Shown piece by piece: positions 25,299-34,502 of a stretch of DNA of 34,795 bases. The notes under the pieces were generated by a model. That model saw only the letters and a list, made by a program, of their open reading frames with translations. It was not told the DNA's origin and searched no databases. The first letter of the stretch is position 1, and each line of letters opens with the position of its first letter. This stretch comes from Bacteroidota bacterium (GTDB lineage Bacteria; Bacteroidota; Bacteroidia; Bacteroidales; Paludibacteraceae). Location: the NCBI GenBank assembly GCA_021779195.1, contig JAJYBB010000029.1, forward strand, positions 1 through 34,795, in the 5' to 3' direction. Position numbers and translations under genes: made by a program.

Positions 25299-25404
25299 GT
25301 AATTTGATTGAATTGTAGCTAAAATAGTTATCAACAACCGTAACTTCGCGAAAAAGCATTAATTTTGTTGGATATTTTTCGAACTTATCAAAACTCTCAG
25401 AATT

Positions 25405-25947
25405 ATGAAAAAATTAAGTCAATTTATTTTAAAGTTAGCAGGGTGGAAGACGGTTGTAATGGTTGATGAACCGCCCAAGAGTGTGATTTGTGTTGCTCCG
25501 CATACCAGTAATTGGGATTATCCAGTTGGTGAATTATCCTATTGGTCATTAGGACGAAAATCTTCATTTCTAATGAAAAAATCGTGGTTTTTTTTTCCAT
25601 TAAACTTTGTTTTTAAGGCACTTGGAGGTGTACCTGTCGATCGTTCGAAACGGACTTCGGTTACCGACCAGATGGCTGTCGAGTTTAAAAACAGAGAACG
25701 TTTTCATTTGGCAATTACTCCTGAAGGAACGCGTGGGTTGGTTCAAAAATGGAAAATGGGATTTTATCATATTGCAATAAAGGCGAATGTTCCTATTCAG
25801 ATTGCCTATTTCGATTACGCTAAAAAGGAAATGGGAATTAAAGCTGTTTTTTATCCTACCGGCGATGAACAAGCCGATTTAAAAGTAATTCAGGCGTATT
25901 ATATCGGTATCAAAGGTCGTTTTCCGGAAAAATTTAATCTGAACTAA
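25405..25947 (+). CDS. PlsC-like lysophospholipid acyltransferase family protein
   Basis: 180 residues, a compact member of the glycerol-phosphate acyltransferase superfamily. The catalytic HxxxxD box is H33-TSNW-D38 in APHTSNWDYP; a second block is FKALGGVPVDRS, and the substrate-binding block is ITPEGTRGLVQKWKMGFYHIA. There is no clear membrane helix, only an amphipathic N-terminus. It probably adds an acyl chain to a lysophospholipid or related lipid; the exact acceptor cannot be told. It is shorter than PlsC itself (about 240 residues). A nitrilase gene follows after 67 bases on the same strand, without an obvious functional link. Confidence 0.88.
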   Translation: MKKLSQFILKLAGWKTVVMVDEPPKSVICVAPHTSNWDYPVGELSYWSLGRKSSFLMKKSWFFFPLNFVFKALGGVPVDRSKRTSVTDQMAVEFKNRERFHLAITPEGTRGLVQKWKMGFYHIAIKANVPIQIAYFDYAKKEMGIKAVFYPTGDEQADLKVIQAYYIGIKGRFPEKFNLN

Positions 25948-26014
25948 TTTTTTTAAAGGTTGTTCAATTATAAATAGTTAAATGAAACATGAAAGAAAAT
26001 ATTGAATTGTTGAT

Positions 26015-26785
26015 ATGCGCGTAACACCCATTCAGGATCATATTTTTTGGGCAGATAAGGCTGCGAATTTATCCAAAGTGTATAAGCAAATCGCCGATCT
26101 AAAAGGTCAAACGGATTTGGTTGTGCTGCCTGAAATGTTTACTACCGGATTTTGTACCGATCAACCTGACCTTTCTGAGACAATGAATGGGGAAACTATG
26201 TTTCAGCTTGCTGATTGGGCAAAACAGTTTCAATTTGCAATAACCGGAAGTTTTATTGCTGATGATCAAGGTTCTTTGTTTAATAGGGCATTTTTTGTTT
26301 TTCCTTCGGGTGAAATAAAGTGGGCTGATAAGCGGCATTTATTTGGAATGAGTGATGAAAAAACTTTTTTTAAATCCGGTTCAGCTCCTTTGCTCGTTGA
26401 ATATTCTGAATTTAAAATTCAAGTTTTAGTGTGTTATGATGTGCGTTTTCCTGTGTGGGCTCGAAACGTGAATAACCGGTATGATTTACTGATTTATGTG
26501 GCAAATTTTCCCGATCGCCGCATTGCCGATTGGGACATTCTTCTAAAAGCCAGAGCCATTGAAAATCAAACATATGTGTGTGGATTGAATCGGATTGGCA
26601 TCGATGGATTGGGTATTCACTATAACGGACATTCGGCATTACTCGATTTTAAAGGAAATAGTTTGTTAACTTTTCCTGAAAATAAAACTTCTATTCAAAC
26701 GTATGCTTTTGATAAGACACCTCTCGATTTATATCGAAAAAAATTTCCGGTATGGCAAGATGCTGATGAATTTGAAATTATCTGA
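26015..26785 (+). CDS. Omega-amidase-type nitrilase family hydrolase (YafV-like)
   Basis: 256 residues with the nitrilase catalytic triad: Glu in LPEMFTTGF, Lys in DKRHLFGM and Cys in VCYDVRFPVWARN. The combination MFTTGF, HLF and the long YDLLIYVANFPDRR block marks the omega-amidase group, which hydrolyses the omega-amide of 2-oxoglutaramate (and 2-oxosuccinamate) produced by glutamine transaminases, a metabolite-repair function. Start ATG 26015 gives MRVTPIQDHIFW, close to the usual N-terminus; an upstream ATG at 25990 is in another frame and stops after 11 codons. Cytosolic. Downstream is a good terminator at 26844-26877. Confidence 0.9.
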   Translation: MRVTPIQDHIFWADKAANLSKVYKQIADLKGQTDLVVLPEMFTTGFCTDQPDLSETMNGETMFQLADWAKQFQFAITGSFIADDQGSLFNRAFFVFPSGEIKWADKRHLFGMSDEKTFFKSGSAPLLVEYSEFKIQVLVCYDVRFPVWARNVNNRYDLLIYVANFPDRRIADWDILLKARAIENQTYVCGLNRIGIDGLGIHYNGHSALLDFKGNSLLTFPENKTSIQTYAFDKTPLDLYRKKFPVWQDADEFEII

Positions 26786-26843
26786 GAATGAATTTATTCG
26801 TTTCTGAAATTTCAGTTTTTTCCATTTAAAAGTAAGAATGTAT

Positions 26844-26877
26844 TAAAAGCCTTTACCATTTCGGGTTAAGGCTTTTA
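26844..26877 (+). terminator. Terminator after the nitrilase gene
   Basis: TAAAAGCCTT (26844-26853) pairs perfectly with AAGGCTTTTA (26868-26877), with an inner ACC/GGT pair. The right arm ends in TTTT. It lies about 60 bases beyond the nitrilase stop. Confidence 0.75.
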
Positions 26878-27159
26878 TAGTTTAGAAAAATAAGTTTCTA
26901 AAGCGGGTGAGAGGTTAAAAAATAGAATTAAAAATCCGCGATATGAATTTTATATATGAACTATAATTTGACTTTTTAATTGAATAATAGGTGTTCAAAT
27001 AGGCTTTAATAAGTACTTTTCAGTAGTTCGTTGAATGAATTGGATAGAAATTGTTTTTTAATCGGAATGGATATTTAATTTATAATTATTGTCGAATGGT
27101 CATGTGATTAAAAAGTATTAACGCATTTAATTCGTCGGCTTTTTGTTGTTTTAAAAGCG

Positions 27160-27167
27160 TATCTTTG
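27160..27167 (+). promoter_or_regulatory. -7 box of the glycogen synthase gene
   Basis: TATCTTTG matches TAnnTTTG and lies 23 bases before the ATG at 27191. A second match TAAATTTG (27177-27184) is too close to the start to serve. No clear -33 box. Confidence 0.5.
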
Positions 27168-27190
27168 TCAATATTTTAAATTTGAAATGA

Positions 27191-28834
27191 ATGGTATTTC
27201 CCGAATATATTTTTGAAACCAGCTGGGAAGTTTGTAACATGGTGGGAGGCATCTACACGGTGTTGTCAACCCGGGCAAATACGTTACAGCAATTATTTCC
27301 GGATCGAATTGTTTTTATTGGACCTGATAGTTTGAGTATAAATTTTAACCCATTGTTTGAGGAGTCAACTGAACTTTTTCCAGGATTAAAAGCATATTGC
27401 CAAGTTGTATATCAGTTGAATATTCGCATTGGACGATGGAATATTCCTGGAAAACCATTGGCATTTTTAGTAGATTTTATGCCGTTGATGGATAAGAAAA
27501 ACGAAATTTATGGTAAAGTTTGGGAGCAGACAGGTGTCAATTCAATGGCTGCTTACGGTGATTACGACGAATCTTCGATGTTTGGTTATGCTTCAGGAAT
27601 GATTGTCGAAGGGTTTTACCGTTTTTTTGAATTAAAGTCGTCACAACGGGTGGTAGCTCATTTCAATGAATGGATGACTTCCTTCGGAATTTTTTATCTT
27701 CGGGCGCATGTTCCTGAAATAGCCACGCTTTTTACTACTCATGCCACTTCTATCGGAAGGTCGATTGCAGGAAATCACAAACCGCTTTACGATTACTTGA
27801 ACGAATACAACGGTGACCAAATGGCTTATGAGCTCAACATGGTGTCGAAACATTCGACCGAGAAAATTGCCGCAAATCTTTGCGATTGTTTTACTACGGT
27901 AAGTCAGATAACTGCTCGTGAATGTAAACAATTGCTTGGGAAACAACCTGATATTATTACTCCAAATGGTTTTGAACCTGATTTTGTTCCTGATGCAGCA
28001 TCGTTTGATTTGAAACGACAAATTGCCGTTCAATCCTTGCGTAGAGTGGCTGAAACCCTACTCGGTTATTCGTTACCGAATGATGTCTTATTTATTGGTA
28101 CAGCCGGTAGATACGAATATAAAAATAAAGGAATCGATACGTTTATTGAATCAATGAAATATCTTTCGGATAAAAAAGATTTAACAAAAACAGTTGTTGC
28201 GTTCATTATGGTTCCGGCTAACATTCGCGGTGTCAGAGCCGATTTGATTTCGGCATTGAATCATCCGGAAACGCCCCATGTTTTATCCAATCGGTTTACA
28301 ACACATGAACTGCATGATTATTACAATGATTTTATCATGTCGGCAATTCATTGGTTTCATTTTGGAAACCTTCATTCTCAACACGTAAAAATTATTTTTG
28401 TTCCTTCGTATTTAAATGGATCTGATGGTGTTTTTAATTTTTCTTATTATGATCTATTAATAGGTATGGATTTAACCGTATTTCCTTCCTACTATGAGCC
28501 TTGGGGCTACACACCTTTGGAAAGTGTCGCTTTTTCGGTTCCAACGATCACAACTGATTTATCAGGTTTTGGTCAATGGGTTTCGATGGATACACAGGAT
28601 ATTTCGACTGGTGTAGGTGTCATTCATCGTTCTGATTATAACGGATTTGAAGTGGCTACTAATATTGCTGAAATGGTAAAACAATTTGCTGGTTTGTCTG
28701 ATGATGAGCGCAATAAAATTCGACATTCTGCATGTTCCGTTGCTGAAAAAGCTCGTTGGAAGTATTTTATTAAATTTTATCTCGAAGCTTATGAATTTGC
28801 AATTCAACATCTTGATAAAAGATTAATAAATTGA
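27191..28834 (+). CDS. Glycogen synthase, eukaryote-like (GT3-type)
   Basis: 547 residues. It elongates glycogen from a nucleotide sugar. The N-terminus IFETSWEVCNMVGGIYTVLS is the hallmark of the fungal/animal glycogen synthase group (GT3), with the glucan/nucleotide-binding GGIYTVL loop. The C-terminal Rossmann half carries the catalytic E-x7-E pair, E436 and E444 in YYEPWGYTPLE. It lacks the extended N- and C-terminal regulatory phosphorylation tails of animal enzymes. Donor preference (UDP- or ADP-glucose) cannot be read directly. A phosphorylase gene follows on the same strand, so synthesis and breakdown are encoded together, but the latter has its own promoter. Confidence 0.9.
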   Translation: MVFPEYIFETSWEVCNMVGGIYTVLSTRANTLQQLFPDRIVFIGPDSLSINFNPLFEESTELFPGLKAYCQVVYQLNIRIGRWNIPGKPLAFLVDFMPLMDKKNEIYGKVWEQTGVNSMAAYGDYDESSMFGYASGMIVEGFYRFFELKSSQRVVAHFNEWMTSFGIFYLRAHVPEIATLFTTHATSIGRSIAGNHKPLYDYLNEYNGDQMAYELNMVSKHSTEKIAANLCDCFTTVSQITARECKQLLGKQPDIITPNGFEPDFVPDAASFDLKRQIAVQSLRRVAETLLGYSLPNDVLFIGTAGRYEYKNKGIDTFIESMKYLSDKKDLTKTVVAFIMVPANIRGVRADLISALNHPETPHVLSNRFTTHELHDYYNDFIMSAIHWFHFGNLHSQHVKIIFVPSYLNGSDGVFNFSYYDLLIGMDLTVFPSYYEPWGYTPLESVAFSVPTITTDLSGFGQWVSMDTQDISTGVGVIHRSDYNGFEVATNIAEMVKQFAGLSDDERNKIRHSACSVAEKARWKYFIKFYLEAYEFAIQHLDKRLIN

Positions 28835-28922
28835 ATATTAACGTATTCAGCTCAGTAATTTGATTATATTATTTCTTTGCAAACGTTTGAAATTTTAAAG
28901 CACTCATTTCAATTTATTTCAA

Positions 28923-28952
28923 ACTTGATCAAGTATATTTTTATTATTTTTG
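28923..28952 (+). promoter_or_regulatory. Alpha-glucan phosphorylase promoter with palindrome over the -33 box
   Basis: -33 TTG (28925-28927), 17-base spacer and -7 TATTTTTG (28945-28952). The TTG is embedded in a perfect 12-base palindrome ACTTGATCAAGT (28923-28934), a plausible repressor or activator site. Predicted start near 28958 gives a leader of about 55 bases to the ATG at 29014. Confidence 0.6.
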
Positions 28953-29013
28953 CAACGGAAATTAGTTTTTTGTGAATAAAAAAGTATTCATCGTTTATTT
29001 ATATCATTCAATT

Positions 29014-31578
29014 ATGAAAATCAAGGTTAATAATGTTAATGATTCAAATTTAAAGGAAATTACAGTGAAAGCTCATTTACCTGAAAGTTTGAACAAATTA
29101 GAAGAAATAGCCCAAAATATATGGTGGTCGTGGGATAGTAAGGCCAAAAGCTTGTTTCGCCACATTGATAAAGAGGCATGGATGGAAGCGCAGTCAAATC
29201 CAATCATGTTGCTCAATATACTGAGTTATGAAAAATTAGTAAGTTTGGGCAACGATGTTGAATTTATTAAGAAAGTTGACGATGTATATAACGATTTTAT
29301 GGCATATCTCAATGTGCCCACAAATACAGTAAATCCTGCTATTGCCTACTTCAGCATGGAATATGGGTTGACAGAAGTTTTGAAAATTTATTCGGGAGGG
29401 TTAGGTGTTTTAGCAGGTGATTATCTGAAAGAAGCCAGTGATTGTAACATCAATATGGCTGCAGTCGGTTTTTTGTACAGATATGGTTATTTCACACAAT
29501 CATTGGCAATGGATGGGCAGCAAATAGCTGTATATGAAGCTCAAAATTTCAATAATCTACCGATAACACAGGTAAAAGATCCGAATGGAGAGCCACTCAT
29601 AGTTGAAGTTCCTTATCCCGGACGTATCGTGTATGCTTTTGTCTGGAAAGTTGCAGTTGGACGAATTCCACTTTATTTACTCGATACCGATCATGAAATG
29701 AATAGTGAATTTGATCGTTCGATTACTCATCAATTGTATGGTGGAGACTGGGAAAACCGGTTGAAACAAGAAATTATGCTTGGCATTGGAGGTATACTCA
29801 CGTTACGCAAATTAGGAATTAAAAAACAAGTTTATCATTGCAACGAAGGACATGCTGCGCTGATTAACGTACAGCGAATTGTTGAAGTCATGAGCGAAAA
29901 GCATCTCGATTTTAATGAAGCATTAGAAGTGATTCGCGCCAGTTCACTTTATACGGTTCATACACCCGTGCCCGCTGGTCATGATAGTTTCGAAGAAGAG
30001 TTGTTTCAAAAATATATGAGTGAATATCCCGCTAAGCTTCAGTTAAACTGGGATGAATTTATTGATATGGGACGCGAACGTCCAGGAGATAAGAGTGATA
30101 AATTCAGCATGAGCGTTTTTGCCTGTAACACCTGTCAGGAGGTGAATGGCGTTAGCTGGCTTCATGGCAAAGTTTCGCAGGAAATGTTTAATCCACTTTG
30201 GAAGGGATATTTCCCGGAAGAATTACACGTGAGTTATGTAACCAATGGCGTACATTTACCAACATGGACATCTTCGGATTGGAAAGCTGTTTACGAAAAA
30301 TATTTCGGCAAGTCATTTTATGCCGACCAATCGAATTTGAAGATTTGGGAAGGTGTTTATAAAATCCCGGATGAAGTGATTTGGAATACGCGTATCGGGC
30401 TGAAACGCAAATTAGTAGAATATATCAAAGATCAGTTTCGTGAAAACTGGTTGAAAAATCAGGGTGATCCTTCGCGAATTGTATCAGTGCTCGAAGCAAT
30501 TAATCCTAATGCATTGATTATTGGTTTTGGACGACGTTTTGCAACTTACAAACGCGCTCATCTGCTTTTTACCGATTTGGAACGTTTAGAACGTATTGTT
30601 AATAATCCGCTTCATCCTGTACAATTTTTGTTTACCGGTAAAGCGCATCCTGCCGATTTTGCAGGTCAAGATTTAATTAAACGAATTGTAAATATATCGC
30701 GTATGCCACAATTTTTGGGGAAAATTATTTTCCTTGAAAATTATGATATGCGTTTAGCAAAAAGATTGATTTCAGGAGTTGATATTTGGTTGAATACGCC
30801 TACACGACCGCTTGAAGCATCTGGAACCTCAGGCGAAAAAGCACTGATGAACGGAGTTTTGAATTTTTCGGTACTTGACGGTTGGTGGCTCGAAGGCTAC
30901 GTGAAAGGTGCTGGGTGGGCATTGACTGAAAGACGAACCTACGAAAACAACGAGCATCAGGATCAGTTGGATGCAGCTACTATTTACAGTATGCTCGAAA
31001 ATGAAATTGTACCGCTTTATTATGCGAAGAATACTAAAGGATATTCTCCTGAATGGATTCAGGTAATTAAGAATTCATTTGCTCAAATCACACCGCGTTT
31101 TACTACCAAACGGATGATTGATGATTACATTGCACGTTTTTATACCAAATTAGCCAACCGTTCGGCTTTGTTAGAATCCAATGATTTTGCAAAAGCAAAA
31201 GAAATTGCTGCCTGGAAACTGAAAGTTGCTGCCGGTTGGGATAATATTCACGTTTTATCGGTCGATGTACCTGATAAATTGATACATAATCCTGAAGTTG
31301 GTGAATTGTACGGTATTAATATTGTGGTTGATATCAATGGAATTAATGATAAAGGTCTTGGTATTGAACTTGTTGCAACAAAATCAGGTAAGAATAATGT
31401 GGATACGCTTTATGATGTAGTTGAAATGAAGCTTGTAAATACTGAAGGTTCAATAATGCATTTCAATTTAGAATATCAGCTCAACCGTGCAGGTTCGTTT
31501 AAATTTGGATTCCGCATGTTTCCGAAAAACGAAGATTTACCTCATCGACAGGATTTTTGTTATGTGCGTTGGATTTAA
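29014..31578 (+). CDS. glgP: Alpha-glucan phosphorylase (GT35)
   Basis: 854 residues from the ATG at 29014. A GTG at 28972 would add 14 residues ([14 protein letters not shown]) but sits only about 14 bases after the predicted transcription start. The protein has an N-terminal DUF3417-type segment ([20 protein letters not shown]), then the phosphorylase core: [47 protein letters not shown] and [17 protein letters not shown], where K609 is the probable PLP lysine. It releases glucose 1-phosphate from glycogen or maltodextrin. The short archaeal/Thermotoga-like branch is indicated rather than E. coli GlgP/MalP. About 90 C-terminal residues form a beta-rich extension. It follows the glycogen synthase gene. 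Confidence 0.93.
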   Translation: MKIKVNNVNDSNLKEITVKAHLPESLNKLEEIAQNIWWSWDSKAKSLFRHIDKEAWMEAQSNPIMLLNILSYEKLVSLGNDVEFIKKVDDVYNDFMAYLNVPTNTVNPAIAYFSMEYGLTEVLKIYSGGLGVLAGDYLKEASDCNINMAAVGFLYRYGYFTQSLAMDGQQIAVYEAQNFNNLPITQVKDPNGEPLIVEVPYPGRIVYAFVWKVAVGRIPLYLLDTDHEMNSEFDRSITHQLYGGDWENRLKQEIMLGIGGILTLRKLGIKKQVYHCNEGHAALINVQRIVEVMSEKHLDFNEALEVIRASSLYTVHTPVPAGHDSFEEELFQKYMSEYPAKLQLNWDEFIDMGRERPGDKSDKFSMSVFACNTCQEVNGVSWLHGKVSQEMFNPLWKGYFPEELHVSYVTNGVHLPTWTSSDWKAVYEKYFGKSFYADQSNLKIWEGVYKIPDEVIWNTRIGLKRKLVEYIKDQFRENWLKNQGDPSRIVSVLEAINPNALIIGFGRRFATYKRAHLLFTDLERLERIVNNPLHPVQFLFTGKAHPADFAGQDLIKRIVNISRMPQFLGKIIFLENYDMRLAKRLISGVDIWLNTPTRPLEASGTSGEKALMNGVLNFSVLDGWWLEGYVKGAGWALTERRTYENNEHQDQLDAATIYSMLENEIVPLYYAKNTKGYSPEWIQVIKNSFAQITPRFTTKRMIDDYIARFYTKLANRSALLESNDFAKAKEIAAWKLKVAAGWDNIHVLSVDVPDKLIHNPEVGELYGINIVVDINGINDKGLGIELVATKSGKNNVDTLYDVVEMKLVNTEGSIMHFNLEYQLNRAGSFKFGFRMFPKNEDLPHRQDFCYVRWI

Positions 31579-31584
31579 TACCGT

Positions 31585-31670
31585 TGGCTACTTTCGAATA
31601 TATTTCATTAAAAAACTGCCAAAAGCAGTTTTTTAATGAAATATATTCGAAAAACTACGTGGTGTAGCCA
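31585..31670. terminator. Long perfect inverted repeat between glgP and pseudouridine synthase genes (bidirectional terminator)
   Basis: 31592-31619 and 31625-31652 are perfect 28-base complements with a 5-base loop (CAAAA); the stem contains an A6/T6 run. Outside it TGGCTAC (31585-31591) pairs with GTAGCCA (31664-31670) after an 11-base bulge on the right side. The right arm is coding: it includes the last codons and stop of the pseudouridine synthase gene (31633). It should end transcription from both sides. Confidence 0.85.
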
Positions 31671-32535
31671 CTTCAAAATGTACAATTTCGGTAGTAATCG
31701 GGTGGTAAAATTCAAGGATAGAAGCATGCAATCCTAATCTTTTGATCGGACTTTGCATGGAACCATATTTTTTATCGCCAACTATTGGATGTCCAATGTT
31801 TTCAAGATGTACCCGAATTTGATTTTTACGTCCAGTTTCTAATTCAAGTTCTAGAAGTGAATATTCATCGTTCGATTTCAAGGTTCGATAGTGAGTAATC
31901 GCTTGTTGTCCACCATCATTGGTAAAACTTGAATGAATTTTGAGTGATTTGGCATTTTCGGTTAACCAACTTTCGATGGTATCCTTTTCTTTTTCCATTT
32001 TGCCTTCTACTAATGCTATGTAAACCCGACGGGTAATGATGCGATGCCAGTTTTCTTGTAAAATAAGCTGAACCTCACGGTTTTTGGCAAATACTATCAC
32101 GCCCGATGTTTCCCTGTCGATTCGATGTACCACGTAAATTCTGTTACTTGAACCACTTTTCTTAACATAGTTTCTGAGAATTGAAAATGCTGTCGTTTCG
32201 TCTGTTTTTCCGGTACTTACGGTGAGTAAACTTTCTTTTTTATCGACAACAATCAAGTATTCATCTTCAAAGATTATGCGGAGTTTGGGATGTGAAAGTT
32301 CGATATTTCCCCGTCCGCTCTGAATAATAACGTTATCGTTGACTTGCAGCAATAAATTGAATTGAGTGGAGACTTTGCCATTCACCCTGACTTGTCTGTG
32401 TGCCAACAACGATTTGATCGAATTTCGGCTCATTCCTCCCATTTTGGTAAGAAGGAAGGTCATAAGTTCTAATGGCTCAGTAACTTTTAGTTTATTTTCT
32501 TTTGGTATCGAAGGGGTTTTTAGTTTATTTCTCAT
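31633..32535 (-). CDS. RluA family RNA pseudouridine synthase
   Basis: 300 residues. An N-terminal S4 RNA-binding domain (about 35-75, MSRNSIKSLLAHRQVRVNGK) precedes the RluA catalytic domain with VVHRIDRETSGVIVFAKN, where D140 is the catalytic aspartate, and later GRKNQIRVHLENIGHPIVGD. It isomerises uridines in rRNA or tRNA; the target (RluC/RluD type or other) cannot be fixed from sequence. The start follows the dehydrogenase stop by 34 bases, so the two genes probably share a transcript. Its last seven codons (SFSNIFH and the stop) lie inside the long inverted repeat, which constrains both sequence and transcript end. Confidence 0.93.
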   Translation of the reverse strand: MRNKLKTPSIPKENKLKVTEPLELMTFLLTKMGGMSRNSIKSLLAHRQVRVNGKVSTQFNLLLQVNDNVIIQSGRGNIELSHPKLRIIFEDEYLIVVDKKESLLTVSTGKTDETTAFSILRNYVKKSGSSNRIYVVHRIDRETSGVIVFAKNREVQLILQENWHRIITRRVYIALVEGKMEKEKDTIESWLTENAKSLKIHSSFTNDGGQQAITHYRTLKSNDEYSLLELELETGRKNQIRVHLENIGHPIVGDKKYGSMQSPIKRLGLHASILEFYHPITTEIVHFEVATPRSFSNIFH

Positions 32536-32569
32536 GTTTTTTTTAATAATTACAACGTTGAAATGAGGC

Positions 32570-34132
32570 TTATTTTAAATAGTTTGCCACTGCTACTGCT
32601 GCATTTTCTCCATCAATAGCCGATGAAGTAATTCCCCCTGAATACCCAGAACCCTCACCCGCTGGAAAAAGTCCTTGGACATCAGGATGTTGTCCTGTTT
32701 CCGCATTTCGTGGAATTCGTATTGGTGAGGAAGAACGTGTTTCGACACCAACAACTACAGCATCGTTAGTCAGGAATCCGTTCATTTTTCGTCCGAATTT
32801 TTTGAAGCCTTCACGTAATCTGGTCGAAATAATTTCGGGCAACCAAAAATGAAGCGGTGATGAAATTAGCCCCGGGAGATAAGAGCATTCGGGTAAATCT
32901 GCTGATAATTTGCCTTTTACAAAATCAAGTAATCGTTGAGCAGGAGCTTTTTGTCCTTGACCTCCATTATTTTTAAAAGCCAGATTTTCTACATATTCCT
33001 GAAATTTTAATCCTGAAAGTGTTCCATATTGTTGAAATTCTGCAGGAATATCTTCAGGTCGTATTTCGACAACGATCCCTGAATTGGCAAAGGGTGAATT
33101 ACGTTGTGATACAGACATGCCATTCACTACGATTTCGTTTTGATTGCTGCCTGCAGGTACAATATGACCTCCCGGACACATGCAAAAAGAATAGACTCCG
33201 CGTCCATCCACCTGATCGACTAACGAATAGCTCGCTGCGGGCAAATATTCTCCACGGATTTTACTGTGATATTGAATGTTGTCAATTACGGCTTGCTTGT
33301 GTTCAACACGTACACCCATGGCAAAACCTTTTGATTCTAATGCAATACCTTGATGATGGAGCATTTCGAAAATATCATGAGCTGAATGTCCAGTGGCTAA
33401 AATTAATGCTTTGGCTTTAAAAATACTTCCATCGGCAGTTTTGCAGCCTGTTACTTTTGCGTTTTGAATTAAAATTTCGATAAGCTTCTGTTCAAAATGA
33501 ATTTCACCCCCACAAGAAATAATGGTTTTGCGTATATTTTCCACCACTAAAGGCAATTTATCAGAACCAATATGTGGATGTGCTTCGTACAAGATTTCTT
33601 CGGAAGCTCCGTGATAATGAAAGATTTCAAAAATTCGATCCGTATTTCCTTTTTTTTTCGAACGTGTATATAATTTACCATCCGAAAATGTACCTGCACC
33701 GCCTTCGCCGAAGCAATAATTAGATTCACCATTAATTCCTTTGTTCCTGTTGAGAAGCGCTATATCTATTTTTCGCTCATGAACTGATTTGCCTCTTTCG
33801 AGAATGATCGGTTTTAGTCCTGACTCTATGAGTTTCAGACCGGCAAAAAGGCCAGCGGGTCCCGCACCAATTACCAAAACTTGTGGTTGATCGCCAACAA
33901 AATGATAATGAAAAGCTTGCTGTTGATATGTGGGTGCAATTTCGTCCCAATAGACCTCAACTGAAATATTAATTTTAGGTAAGAAAGATCGAGAATCGAT
34001 GGATTTTCTAATAGTTCTTAACCGTGTAATTCGCTTAACGGCAATTTCTAATTTATCGGCTACAATTTTTGTTAAGAATCCCGGTTTTGCTGCTTGTTCT
34101 GGTGTTAAAATAAGTTGAAGTTCCTGATGCAT
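32570..34132 (-). CDS. NAD(P)/FAD-dependent dehydrogenase, COG2509 type
   Basis: 520 residues. After an 80-residue N-terminal domain typical of this family comes a Rossmann FAD motif, VLVIGAGPAGLFAG (GAGPAG 89-94), then ILERGKSVHERK, the glycine-rich NYCFGEGGAGTFSDGKLYTR, the GHSAHDIFEML strand and the C-terminal FAD-binding GLFPAGEGSGYSGGITSSAI. Proteins of this kind are uncharacterised FAD-dependent dehydrogenases; no substrate is established to my knowledge. Cytosolic, no membrane segment. First gene of a two-gene unit with the pseudouridine synthase. A TACATTTG -7 box lies upstream at 34163-34156. Confidence 0.9.
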   Translation of the reverse strand: MHQELQLILTPEQAAKPGFLTKIVADKLEIAVKRITRLRTIRKSIDSRSFLPKINISVEVYWDEIAPTYQQQAFHYHFVGDQPQVLVIGAGPAGLFAGLKLIESGLKPIILERGKSVHERKIDIALLNRNKGINGESNYCFGEGGAGTFSDGKLYTRSKKKGNTDRIFEIFHYHGASEEILYEAHPHIGSDKLPLVVENIRKTIISCGGEIHFEQKLIEILIQNAKVTGCKTADGSIFKAKALILATGHSAHDIFEMLHHQGIALESKGFAMGVRVEHKQAVIDNIQYHSKIRGEYLPAASYSLVDQVDGRGVYSFCMCPGGHIVPAGSNQNEIVVNGMSVSQRNSPFANSGIVVEIRPEDIPAEFQQYGTLSGLKFQEYVENLAFKNNGGQGQKAPAQRLLDFVKGKLSADLPECSYLPGLISSPLHFWLPEIISTRLREGFKKFGRKMNGFLTNDAVVVGVETRSSSPIRIPRNAETGQHPDVQGLFPAGEGSGYSGGITSSAIDGENAAVAVANYLK

Positions 34133-34155
34133 GGTTCATAGCTACTAATTGTAGA

Positions 34156-34163
34156 CAAATGTA
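34156..34163 (-). promoter_or_regulatory. -7 box of the FAD dehydrogenase gene
   Basis: TACATTTG on the minus strand, 23 bases before the ATG at 34132. No -33 TTG lies at a suitable distance. Confidence 0.5.
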
Positions 34164-34473
34164 CGGAATTAAAATGGATTATAATTCGTTTTCAATTTGT
34201 TCAGAGAAATTATTTTTTATACTATTAAAGTATTGAAATGTAATGATATATAGTAATTTATTATTTCTAAATTGAAATAAATCTGTCGAAACGGGTTGCC
34301 TACCATTTTTCATTTATACATTGAAATAAATCAATGGCTTTGTATTCGTTTAGTACTTAAAATCAATTGATCACTGTAAAATGCTGATTTTCTTACCTGA
34401 ATTTATATTTTTGTAAAAATTTGTTTTTGAAACATTCATTATGAAGCGCAATCGGAATTTCATTAAAAAAACG

Positions 34474-34481
34474 TACCTTTG
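34474..34481 (+). promoter_or_regulatory. -7 box of the DEAD-box helicase gene
   Basis: TACCTTTG, 21 bases before the ATG at 34503; consensus -7, but the -33 region has no TTG. Confidence 0.5.
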
Positions 34482-34502
34482 TGGTTTAAAGATTGACAAA
34501 TT

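Larger units (their letters stand above)
26786..27190. other. 405-base intergenic region before the glycogen synthase gene
   Basis: It holds the nitrilase terminator (26844-26877), a second small repeat TTTAGAAA/TTTCTAAA (26881-26888 and 26895-26902), and near its end a -7 box for the glycogen synthase gene. The AT-rich 26903-27155 shows nothing I can identify and no credible small reading frame. Confidence 0.55.
34133..34502. other. 370-base divergent intergenic region
   Basis: It holds opposed promoter boxes for the dehydrogenase (34156-34163, minus) and the DEAD-box helicase (34474-34481, plus), plus a second plus-strand box match TATTTTTG at 34406-34413. Between them, 34170-34400 is AT-rich with repeated TTGAAATAAAT words (34273-34283, 34320-34331). 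I see no gene. Confidence 0.55.

Noticed and set aside
28972-29013. GTG start adding 14 residues to the phosphorylase
   Set aside because: It lies about 14 bases from the predicted transcript start and the extension has no family similarity; ATG 29014 is better.
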